Of a DNA stretch of 64,000 nt, positions 43,205-54,232 are shown piece by piece. The notes under the pieces were generated by a model, which ran no database searches, was not told the DNA's origin, and worked only from the letters and a program-made list of their open reading frames with translations. The position numbers were made by a program, and so were the translations under genes. The stretch spans positions 5,208,001 through 5,272,000 of the forward strand of contig JAPNXP010000009.1 in NCBI GenBank assembly GCA_028753945.1. The letters are read 5' to 3'. This DNA comes from Hexactinellida sp. DTS-2022. Taxonomy: Eukaryota; Porifera; Hexactinellida. The stretch's first letter is position 1. Each line of letters begins with the position of its first letter.

Positions 43205-45017
43205 TTTTTTTATTTTTTCTCCGTAGACGGTGCCCTGGCCTGAGCTTTATAGTTGATGGGCTGAAACTTGGCATGTAGGTGCGTATGGACCGTCTAATTT
43301 GCACCTGGGGTTACGATTTTTGATTAACGAATTTTTGACACATCTTTAACACCTTTCAAAATTTGTCTGGTCCATAACTCAAAATATGTTTTACTAAACC
43401 CCCAAATTTTATTTCACATTTGGATTCACCATAAAATTCTGCGTCTGATGGGAGAAGAAATCTTTCAATAAAGAGTTTTATTTCTGCCATAAATGGCGGT
43501 TAAAGTTTACTTGTTTACTCACACTTCAATTTCAGTAAAGTGTTAAATCTAATTCTATTGTTTCAACTTGTAATAATTATATTGATTTAACTTGTTAAAT
43601 CTTACTCTATTGTTTCAACTTGAGATAAATATATTGATTCAACTTATAAATTCCAGCTGGCTTCTATTTAATTGTAGTACAGTGCAACCTCTATAAGTGG
43701 GGTCTCTATAAATGGGGAACCTCCATAAGTGGGGAATTTTTTACCATATTCGTTTATATCCATACAAATGAACCTCTATAAGCGGGGAAGTGGGGAATGG
43801 GGGACCATAAATTTCAAGGAGTTTTTATCTCCATACAAAACAACCTCCATAAATGGGGGGAATGGACAAATCCTAAAATGATTCTTATAAAATTATTCAA
43901 TATTTCAAATAAATCGACTCAAAAGTTCTACAGAAAAAATATTTTCGATTGATCTACTCTGATGTTTTTAGAATAAATCACCTAGTGTAGATCAGCAGTT
44001 AACTAAATTGTCATAACATACAAATAAGAACTAGAACGTGCATTAATGTGTGTGTTATATGAATATTTTGTATAATATAGCATATATAATGTTTTTCCAA
44101 TTGAATTTTATAACCGGGGAATGGGGGGCAATTGAAATTTTCCCCGTCCCAGCTCCCCCACTTATAGAGGTTCCACTGTATTACTATACAATGGATTAAA
44201 TAAGATATAATGATATAAGGAATTTGTTGACTAAACTCAAATCACCGTGGATAACAATGCTAAAATAAATAACTAATAAATTAATTTATTATCAATAAGT
44301 AATGAATGAATGGCATTAAACTAAAGATGGTTTATGATAGAACCGTTAAGATTTACATACCACAACAACGACAGATTATGTGATTATATTTACTTCTGCG
44401 TTAATATTATTGCACTGTTAATATACTGACGTAATTAATTATATTTAATTCAGTCAGTATATGACTTATATAGATGCTTCCAATTTGTTTATTAGGGGTT
44501 ATCGAGTGTGCGGAATTGAAATTTGATGGACAAATTAATTTATTTATTATTTATGACAAAATAATTAAACTTAATAAATATAAGTTGACATTGAAATTGG
44601 TGTTAAATTATAAATAATATTAATAATTATATATACTAATTAATTAAATATCATAAATCTCAGAGATCATAGAAGATAGAAACAAACTTTCAATTTATCA
44701 ATTGGTCCTTATGGCACGTGCCACCTATACAAGTGGGTCTTGACACCTTGAGGTGATGATGACATCGTTAAAAAAATGTGTTTTTACAATTTTGTTAATT
44801 CGATATTAAAAATGGGTTAGTTAATGTTGGGTGATGACCCAACACTCACATAAAAAATGCTGAGTCATCAGTTGTTATATTCTACTCAAACTTGAATATC
44901 GCTAAAAGGAAGTGAACTAAAACGAAACTTCCACCACTCTAAGGGTCGATGCCTTCTGTAACACCTTTTTGAAATGATTTAACACCTTTATAGTGATGAT
45001 GACTTGGCGAAAAAAAA
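43205..45017 (+). repeat. F unit 6 (+), long type with MITE
   Basis: Begins CTCCGTAGACGGTGCCC, holds a 499-bp MITE (43680-44178), changes near 44340 from the short-type to the long-type distal part (GTTAAGATTTACATACCAC), and ends at hairpin 4. The change of type within one unit points to recombination between units. Confidence 0.85.
43680..44178. mobile_element. 499-bp pogo/Tigger-like MITE
   Basis: The ends CAGTGCAACCTCTATAAGTG and CACTTATAGAGGTTCCACTG are inverse with one mismatch, flanked by TA. Removing it restores the GTAGTATTACTATACAATGG of sister units, which confirms the insertion. Confidence 0.92.
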
Positions 45018-45134
45018 ATCCAAAATTGCATCCTGTGCCGACAGCATGTTCCATTGGAGGCACTATCAATAAACCACCAACAAAATATAGTGCCACCCAA
45101 GGAACATGCGTCGGCACAGGATGCAATTTTGGAT
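45018..45134 (+). repeat. Conserved ~117-nt hairpin, copy 4
   Basis: Plus orientation (GCCGACAGCATG first, GCATGCGTCGGC last). Confidence 0.92.
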
Positions 45135-46228
45135 TTTTTTATTATTATTATTCTTCCGTAGCCACTCCACAGAACAGAGTTTTATTAATTAAGAGCCAAA
45201 ATTTTTAGGATGGTTGTCTCATGGGTTACAGATGTGCACCTGGGGTTACGATTTTTGATTAACAAATTTTTGACACATCTTTAACACCTTTCAAAATTTG
45301 TCTGGTCCATAACTCAAAACATATTTTACTAAACCCCCAAATTTTATTTCACATTTGGATTCACCATAAAATTCTGCGTCTGATGGGAGAAGAAGACTTT
45401 TAATAAAGAGTTTTATTTCTGCCATAAATGGGAGTTGAAATTTCTTTGTTTACTCACACTTCAATTTCACTAAAACTGTGAAATCTAATTCCATTGTTTC
45501 AACTTGTAATAATTATATTGATTCAACTTGTGAGATCGAGTAGGCTTCTAATTTCTAATTGAAACCTAAGATTTTACATTCCACAACAACGACAGATTAA
45601 GTGATTATATTTATTTCTGCGAGAATATTCTTGCACTCTTAATAGGCTGACGTAATTAATTATAATTAATTCAGTCAGTATATGACTTATATAGATGCTT
45701 CCAATTTGTATATTAGGGGTTATCGAGTGTGCGGAATTGAAATTTGATAACCAAATTAATTAATTAATTATTTATGACAAAATAATTTAACTTAATAATT
45801 GTAAGTTGACATTGAAATTGGTGTTATATTATAAATAATATTAATAATTATTTATACTAATTAATTGAATATCATAAATCTCAGAATTCAAATAAGATAG
45901 AAACAAACTTCCAATTTATCAATTGATCCTTATGCCACGTAACACCTCTAAAATGGGTATTGACACCTTGAGGTGATGATGACATCGTCAAAAAAATGTG
46001 TTTTTACAATTTTGTTAATTCGATATTTAAAATGGGTTAGTTGAAGTTGGGTGATGACTCACATAAAAAATGCTGAGTCATCAGCTATTATATTCTACTC
46101 AAACTTGAATATCTCGAAAATTAAATGAACTAAATGGAAACTTCCACCACTCTAAGGGTCGATGCCTTCTGTAACACCTTTTTGAAATAATTTAACACCT
46201 TCATAGTTATGATGACATGTTAAAAAAA
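45135..46228 (+). repeat. F unit 7 (+), long type
   Basis: Starts with the variant proximal end CTTCCGTAGCCACTCCACAG and GGGTTACAGATGTGCACC, also seen reversed at 49.1 and 50.3 kb. It then follows the long type to hairpin 5. Confidence 0.82.
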
Positions 46229-46343
46229 ATCCAAAATTGCAGCTGTGCCGACAGCATGTTCCATTGGAGGCACTATCAATAAGCCACCACCAAAATATAG
46301 TGCCACCAAAGGAACATGCGTCGGCACAGCTGCAATTTTGGAT
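46229..46343 (+). repeat. Conserved ~117-nt hairpin, copy 5
   Basis: Plus orientation; joined directly to a palindrome-unit array. Confidence 0.92.
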
Positions 46344-46545
46344 TTTATTACTGTGCCGACTATACTATAGTATAGTGGCCCAGTTCTAATCTTACTGCCT
46401 TTAATAATATTATTATTTTTTTTACTGTGCCGACTATACTATAGTATAGTGGCCCAGTATTGGAATCACTGCCTTTATTATTTTTATTTTTACTGTGCCG
46501 ACTATACTATAGTATAGTGGCCCAGTATTAGAATCACTGCCTTTA
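46344..46545 (+). repeat. Array of 18-bp-palindrome units (3 copies, +)
   Basis: Three units between hairpin 5 and the next CTCCGTAG start. Confidence 0.93.
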
Positions 46546-47280
46546 TTTATATTATTATTATTTCTCCGTAGCAGGTGCCCTGGCCACACCTGTATACATA
46601 GAGGGCTGAAACTTGGCATGTAGATTCGGAGTCGACGTCTAATTTGCACCTGGGGTTACGATTTTGTATTAACAAATTATTGACACATCTTTAACACCTT
46701 TCAAAATTTGTCTGGTCCATAACTCAAAAAATGTTTTACTAAACCCCAAAATTTTATTTCATATTTGGATTCGCCATAAAATCCTGCGTCTGATGGGAGA
46801 AGAAATTTTTAAATAAAGGGGTCAATTTCTGCCATAAATGGGGGTTGAAATTTCTTTGTTTACTGACACTTCAATTTCAGTAAAGTGTTAAATCTAATTC
46901 TATTGTTTCAACTTGTAATAATTATATTGATTTAACTTGTTAAATCCTACTCTAGTGATTCAACTTGCGATAATTATATTGATTTAACTTATAAATTCCA
47001 GCTGGCTTCTATTTAATTTTAGTATTACTATACAATTGATTAAATTAAATAATATAATATAAGGAATTTGTTGACTCAACTCAACCAACCATGGATAACA
47101 TTGCTAAAATAAATAACTAATAATATAATTTATTATCAATACATAATGAATGAATGGCATTAAACACAAGATGGTTTATGATAGAAACGAACTTCAAATT
47201 TATCTACCTTTCCTTGTGACTCCGACCAATTAACAAATGGTTCTTGACGCCTTGAGGCGCTGATGACTGGGCAAAAAAAA
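46546..47280 (+). repeat. F unit 8 (+), short type
   Basis: CTCCGTAGCAGGTGCCC start, short-type distal part (AATGAATGGCATTAAACACA, GTGACTCCGACCAATTAAC), ends at hairpin 6. Confidence 0.85.
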
Positions 47281-47397
47281 ATCCAAAATTGCAGCCTGCG
47301 CCGAGAGCATGTTCCTTTGGAGGCACTATCAATAGACAACCAACAAAATATAGTGCCACCAAAGGAACATGCGTCGGCACAGGCTGCAATTTTGGAT
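47281..47397 (+). repeat. Conserved ~117-nt hairpin, copy 6
   Basis: Plus orientation. Confidence 0.92.
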
Positions 47398-47961
47398 TTT
47401 TTATTTTCTCCGTAGACGGTGCCCTGGCCAGAGCTTTATAGTTGATGGGCTAAAACTTGTCATGTAGGTGCGATGGGACCGTCTAATTTGCACCTGGGGT
47501 TACGATTTTTGATTAACAAATTTTGGACACATCTTTAACAACCTTCAAAATTTGTCTGGTCCATAACTCAAAATATGTTTTTATAAACCCCAAAATTTTA
47601 TTTCATATTTGGATTCACCATAAAATTCTGCGTCTGATGGGAGAAGAAAATTTTCAATAAAGGGTTTAATTTCTGCCATAATTAGGGGTTGAAATTTCTT
47701 TGTTTACTCACACTTCAATTACTGTAAAACTGTGAAATCTAATTCCATTGTTTCAACTTGTAATATTTATATTGATTTAACTTGTTAAATCTTTCACTAT
47801 TGTTTCAACTTGCAATAATTAAATTGATTTAACTTATAAATTCCAGCTGGCTTCTATTTAATTGTAGTATTACTATACAATGGATTAAATTAAATAATAT
47901 AATACAAGGAATTTGTTGACTCAACTCAACCAACTATGGATAACATTGCTAAAATAAAAAA
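47398..47961 (+). repeat. F unit 9 (+), truncated
   Basis: CTCCGTAGACGGTGCCC start; stops at TAACATTGCTAAAATAAA, where hairpin 7 in the opposite orientation begins. Confidence 0.85.
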
Positions 47962-48078
47962 ATCCAAAATTGCAGCCTGTGCCGACGCATGTTCCTTTGG
48001 TGGCACTATATTTTGGTGGTGGTTTATTGATAGTGCCTCCAAAGGAACATGCTGTCGGCACAGGCTGCAATTTTGGAT
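47962..48078 (-). repeat. Conserved ~117-nt hairpin, copy 7, at the inversion point
   Basis: Minus orientation. Units to the left run + and units to the right run -, so this hairpin marks the centre of an ~11-kb inverted domain (about 43.2-54.1 kb). Confidence 0.9.
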
Positions 48079-49159
48079 TTTTTTATCCGCCAAGTCATCA
48101 TCACTATGAAGGTGTTAAATTATTTCAGAAAGGTGTTTCAGAAGGCAACGACCCTTAGAGTGGTGGAAGTTTCCATTTAGCTCACTTAATTTGAGAGATA
48201 TTCAAGTTTCAGTAGAATATAATAAGTGATGAGTCAGCATTTTCTATGTGCGTGTTGGGTGATCACCCAACACCAACCAACCCATTCGAAACATAGAATT
48301 CACAAAATTGTAAAAACACATTTTTTTGACGATGTCATCATCACCTCAAGGTGTCAAGACCCACTTGTATAGGTGGTACGTGGCATAAGAATCAATTGAT
48401 AAATTGGAAGTTTTTCTCTATCTTGTATCATTTCTGAGATTTATGATATTTAATTAATTTGTATAAACAATTATTAATATTATTTATAATATAACACCAA
48501 TTTCAATGTCAACTTTCAATTATTAAGTTAAATTATTTTGTCATAAATAATTAATTAATTAATTTAGTCATCAAATTTCAATTCCGCACACTCGATGACC
48601 CCTAATATACAAATTGGAAGCATCTATATAAGGCATATACTGACTGAATTAATTATAATTAATTATGACAATATATTAATAGTGCAAGAATATTCTCGCA
48701 GATTTAAATATAATCACATAATCTGTAGTTGTTATGGAATGTAAAATCTTAGTTTTCAATTGGAAAATAGAATCCTACTCGATCTCACAAGTTGAATCAA
48801 TATAATTATTACAAGTTGAAACAATAGAATTTGATTTCACAGTTTTAGTGAAATTGAAGTGTGAGTAAACAAAGGAAATTTGCAACTCAATTGTGGCACA
48901 AACGAAGCGCAATTTGAAAATTCGTGCACTGTGAAAAGGTGTAGAATTTAATTCTCTATCAAATGTATATAAATTGAATATTCGGGTACTATTTATTGTT
49001 CCTGCTTTAATATTAAACAGGTGCAAAATTGTGTAAAAATTTTTTTATCAAAAATCGTGACCCCAGGTGCACATCTGTAACCCATGAGGCACATATCCTG
49101 AAAATTTCAGTTCTTAGTTAATTAAACTCTGTTCTGTGGACGATCTACGGACTAATATT
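48079..49159 (-). repeat. F unit 10 (-), long type
   Basis: Distal to proximal in reverse, ending with the variant proximal end (CACATCTGTAACCCATGAGG, CTCTGTTCTGTGGACGATC). Confidence 0.85.
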
Positions 49160-49274
49160 AAAAAATTGCAGCCTGTGCCGACGCATGTTCCTTTGGTGGC
49201 ACTATATTTTGGTGGTGGTTTATTGATAGTGCCTCCCAAGGAACATGCTATCGGCACAGGCTGCAATTTTGGAT
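49160..49274 (-). repeat. Conserved ~117-nt hairpin, copy 8
   Basis: Minus orientation; the outer ATCC of the left arm is replaced by AAAA. Confidence 0.9.
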
Positions 49275-50354
49275 TTTTTTTTCGCAAAGTCATCATCACT
49301 ATAAAGGTGTTAAATTATTTCAGAGAGGTGTTTCGGAAGGCAACGACCCTTAGAGTGGTGGAAGTTTCCATTTTACTCACTTCCTTTCAAACATATTCAA
49401 GTTTCAGTAGAATATAATAAGTGATGACTCAGCATTTTTTATGTGAGAGTTGGGTCATCACCCAACATCAAATAGCCCATTTTTAATATCGAATTAACAA
49501 AATTGTAAAAACACATTTTTTTGACGATGTCATCATCACCTCAAGGTGTCAACATCCACTTGTATAGGTGGCACGTGCCATAAGGACCAATTGATAAATT
49601 ATAAGTTTGTTTCTATCTTGTATCATTTCTGAGATTAATGAAATTTAAATAATTAGTATAAATATTTAATTAATCTAAGATAATTTAACACCAATATTAT
49701 TTACATCAAAATAAATTAAGTTCAATTATTTGCCATAATAATTAATTTAAATTTAATTTCACTATCATATTTGAATTCAGCGCACTCGATACCCCAATAA
49801 TTTAATTGGAACCGTTTCTCTAAGTTAAACACAGAGCGAATTAATTAGAATTAAATATCTCATGTATCCATTGTTCAAGAATATTCTGAGCAGAAATAAA
49901 TATAATCACATAATCTGTTGTTGTTATGGAATGTAAAATCTTAGTTTTCAATTAGAAAATAGAAGCCTACTCGATCTCACAAGTTGAATCAATGTAATTA
50001 TCACAAGTTGAAACAATAGAATTCGATTTAACACTTCAATTGAACTGAAGTGTTAGTAAACAAAGGAAACTTGCAACTCAATTGTGACACAAACGAAACT
50101 CAATTTAAAAATTCGTGCACTGTGAAAAGGTGTAGAATTTAATTCTCTATCGAATGCATATAAATTAAATATTTGTGCACTATTTATTGTTCTTTTTCTA
50201 ATATTAAACAGGTGCAAAAATGTGTCCAAAAAAATGTAGTAAGTAATCGTGACCCCAGGTGCACATCTGTAACCCATGAGACACATATCGTGAAAATTTG
50301 GGCTCTTAGTTTACAAAACTCTGTTCTGTGGACGATCTACGGACTAATAATAAA
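49275..50354 (-). repeat. F unit 11 (-), long type
   Basis: Near copy of unit 10, with the same variant proximal end; divergence by eye is ~10-15%. Confidence 0.85.
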
Positions 50355-50471
50355 ATCCAAAATTGCAGCCTGTGCCGACGCATGATCCTTTGGTGGCACT
50401 ATATTTTGTTGTTGGTTTATTGATAGTGCCTCCAAAGGAACATGCTGTCGGCACAGGCTGCAATTTTGGAT
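50355..50471 (-). repeat. Conserved ~117-nt hairpin, copy 9
   Basis: Minus orientation, with CATGATCC in place of CATGTTCC. Confidence 0.92.
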
Positions 50472-51628
50472 TTTTTTTTTCGCCATGTCATCATCACTAT
50501 GAAGGTGTTAAATTATTTCAGAAAGGTGTTTCAGAAGGCAACGAGCCTTTAGAGTGGTGGAAGTTTCCATTCAGCTCACTTCATTAAAGAGATATTCAAG
50601 TTTCAGTATAATATAATCTGTAATGACTCAGCATTTTTTAAGTGGGTGTTGGGTCATCAACCAACATTAACTAACCCATTTTAAATATCGAATTAACAAA
50701 ATTGTAAAAACACATTTTTTTAACGATGTCATCATCACCTCAAGGTGTCAAGACCCACTTGTATAGGTGGCACGTGTCATAAGGACCAATTGATATATTG
50801 AAAGTTTGTTTCTATCTTCTATGATCTCTGAGATTTATGATATTTAATTAATTAGTATAAATAATTATTAATATTATTTATAATATGACACCAATTTCAA
50901 TGTCAACATACAATTATTAAGTTCAATTATTTTGTCATAAATAATTAATTAATTAATTTATCTATCAAATTTCAATTCCGCACACTCGATAACCTCTAAT
51001 ATACAAATTGGAAGCTTCTATATAAGTTAAATACAAACTGAATTATTTATAATTAATTACGTCAGTATATTAACAGTGCAATTATATTCTCGCAGAAGTA
51101 AATATAATCACATAATATGTCGTTGTTATGAAATATATAATCTTAATTTTCAATTGCAAAATAGAAGCCAGCTTGAATTCACAAGTTAAATCAATATAAT
51201 TATAGCAAGTTGAATCACTAGAGTAGGATTTAACAAGTTAAATCAATATAATTATTACAAGTTGAAACAATGGAATTAGATTTAACACTTTACTAAAATT
51301 GAAGTGTGAGTAAACAAAGAAATTTCAACCCCCATTTATGGCAGAAATTGACCCCTTTATTGGAATGTTTATTCTCCCATCAGACGCAGAATTTTATGGC
51401 GAATCCAAATATGAAATAAAATTTTGGGGTTTAGTAAAACATATTTTGAGTTATGGACCAGACAAATTTTGAAAGGTGTTAAAGATGTGTCCAAAATTTG
51501 TTAATCAAAAATCGTAACCCCAGGTGCAAATTAGACGGTCCCATCGCACCTACATGCCAACTTTCAGCCCATCAACTATAAAGCTCAGGCCAGGGCACCG
51601 TCTACGGAGAAAAAAAAATAATAAAAAA
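50472..51628 (-). repeat. F unit 12 (-), long type
   Basis: Ends with the standard proximal end in reverse (GGCCAGGGCACCGTCTACGG). Confidence 0.85.
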
Positions 51629-51743
51629 TACAAAATTGCAGCCTGTGCCGACGCATGTTCCTTTGGTGGCACTATATTTTTGTGTTGTTTATTGATAGTG
51701 CCTCCAAAGGAACATGCTGTCGGCGCAGGCTGCAATTTTGTAT
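51629..51743 (-). repeat. Conserved ~117-nt hairpin, copy 10
   Basis: Minus orientation. Both outer arms carry the same compensating change (ATACAAAATTG and CAATTTTGTAT instead of ATCC/GGAT), so pairing is kept. Confidence 0.92.
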
Positions 51744-52465
51744 TTTTTTTCGCCAAGTCATCAACGCCCAAGGTGTGAAGAACCATTTGTTAATTGGTCG
51801 GAGTTACAAGGAACGGTAGATAAATTTGAAGTTAGTTTCTATCATAAACCATCAAGAGTTTAATGCCATTCATTCATTATGTATTGATAATAAATTATAT
51901 TATTAGTAATTTATTTTAGCAATGTTATCCACGGTTGTTTGAGTTGAGTCAACAAATTCCTTATATTATTATAATTTATTTAATCCTTTGTATAGTAATA
52001 CTAGAATTAAATAGAAGCCAGCTGGAATTTATAAGTTGAATCAATTTAATTATCGCAAGTTGAAACAATAGTGAAAGATTTAACAAGTTAAATCAATATA
52101 ATTATTACAAGTTGAAACAATGGAATTAGATTTCACAGTTTTATTGAAATTGAAGTGTCGAGTAAACAAAGGAATTTCAACCCCCATTTATGGCAGAAAT
52201 TAAACCAATTTTAACTAATTTTCTTCTCCCATGAGACGCAAAATTTTAAGATGAATCTAAATATGAAATAAAATTTTGGGGTTTATTAAAACATATTTTG
52301 AGTTATGGACCAGACAAATTTTGAAAGGTGTTAAAGATGTGTCAAAAATTTGTTAATCAAAAATCGTAACCCCAGGTGCAAATTAGACGGTCCCATCGCA
52401 CCTACATGCCAAGTTTCAGCCCATCAACAATTAAGCTCTTGCCAGGGCACCGTCTACGGAGAAAA
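51744..52465 (-). repeat. F unit 13 (-), short type
   Basis: GCCAAGTCATCAACGCCC start in reverse, standard proximal end near 52440. Confidence 0.85.
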
Positions 52466-52740
52466 AATAATAAAAATAATAATAATAAAGGCAGTGATTC
52501 CAATACTGGGCCACTATACTATGGTATAGTCGGCACAGTAATAATAATAAAGGCAGTGATTCTAATACTGGGCCACTATACTATAGTATAGTCGGCACAG
52601 TAATAATAATAACCAAGGCAGTAAGATTAGAACTGGGCCACTATACTATAGTATAGTCGGCACAGTAATAATATTCGGTAACCAAAGCACTAAGACCAAT
52701 ACTGGGCCACTATACTATAGTATAGTCGGCACAGTAATAA
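52466..52740 (-). repeat. Array of 18-bp-palindrome units (4 copies, -)
   Basis: Four units in (TAA)n context. The first core has ATGGTATAG, breaking the palindrome. Confidence 0.93.
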
Positions 52741-52774
52741 CTATTAATATAACCTATTATCAATATATAAAAAA

Positions 52775-52891
52775 ATCCAAAATTGCAGCCTGTGCCGACG
52801 CATGTTCCTTTGGTGGCACTATATTTTGAATGTGGTTTATTGATAGTGCCTCCAAAGTAACATGCTGTCGGCACAGGCTGCAATTTTGGAT
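52775..52891 (-). repeat. Conserved ~117-nt hairpin, copy 11
   Basis: Minus orientation, with a slightly changed loop (TTGAATGTGG). Confidence 0.92.
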
Positions 52892-54140
52892 TTTTTTCTG
52901 CCAAGTCATCATCACTATAAAGGTGTTAAATTCTTTCAGAAAGGTGTTTCAGTAGGCAACGACCCTTAGAGTGGTGCAAGTTTCCATTTAGCTCACTTCA
53001 TTTGAGAGATATTCAAGTTTCAGTAGAATATAATATGTGATGACTCAGCATTTTTAAAGTGCGTATTGGGTATTCACCCAACTCCAACCAACCCATGCCA
53101 ATTATTTAATTCACAAAATTGTAAAAATACATTTTTTTGACGATGTCACCATCACCTCAAGGTGTCAAGACTCACTTGTATAGGTGGTACGTGGCATAAG
53201 GACCAATTGATAAATTGAAAGTTTGTTTCTATCTTGTATCATCTCTGAGATTAATGAAATTTAGCTAATTAGTATAAATATTTAATTAATAAATTGATAA
53301 TTTAACACCATTTTTATGTATAGCAAAATAAATAAAGTTCAATTATTTGCACTTATTATTAATTTAAATCGAATTTCACTATCATATTTGAATTCAGCGC
53401 ACTCGATAACCCCAATAATCCAATTGGAACCGTCTATAAGTTAAATACAAAAGGAATTAATTATAATAAATTACGTCAGTACATTAATTGTGCAAGAATA
53501 TTCTCGCGAAATAAATATAATCACTTTATATGTCGTTGTTGTCAAATGTAAAATCTTAACGGTTCTATCATAAACCATCTTTAGTTTAATGCCATTCATT
53601 CATTACTTATTGATAATAAATTAAATTATTAGTTATTTATTTTAGCAATGTTATCCACGGTGAGTTGAGTAAAGTCAACAAATTCCTTATATAAATTAAT
53701 TTAATTTAATCCATTGTATAGTAATGCTACAATTAAATAGAAGCCAGCTGGAATTTATAAGTTGAATCAATATAATTATCGCAAGTTGAATCACTAGAGT
53801 AGGATTTAACAAGTTAAATCAATATAATTATTACAAGTTGAAACAATAGAATTAGATTTAACACTTTACTTAAATTGAAGTGTGAGTAAACAAAGAAATT
53901 TCAACCCCCATTATTGGCAGAAATTGACCCCTTTATTGGAAAATCTCTTCTCCCATCAGACGCAGAATTTTATGGCGAATCCAAATGTGAAATAAAATTT
54001 GGGGGTTTAGTAAAACAATTTTTGAGTTATGGACCAGACAAAATTTGAAAGGTGTTAAAGATGTGTCAAAAATTTCTTAATCAAAAATCGTAACCCCAGG
54101 TGCAAATTAGACGGTACCATCGCACCTACATGCCAAGTTT
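52892..54140 (-). repeat. F unit 14 (-), mosaic, cut by the hAT region
   Basis: The long-type distal part changes to the short type near 53560 (GTTCTATCATAAACCATC), the mirror of the change in unit 6. It ends abruptly in CACCTACATGCCAAGTTT, where the hAT-derived DNA begins. Confidence 0.82.
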
Positions 54141-54232
54141 AACTGTAATTCGCTATGACAATTTACAAACACTGTTACAATAGCAAGCATTATATTAATT
54201 AATCAAATTATTACTATTTGTAATTAGCTATA

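Noticed and set aside
33006-52904. Many 60-90-aa open frames with VPTHVPLVALYFGG-like text or its reverse
   Set aside because: All are translations of the ~117-nt hairpin in one or other strand; they have no shared start or codon signal.
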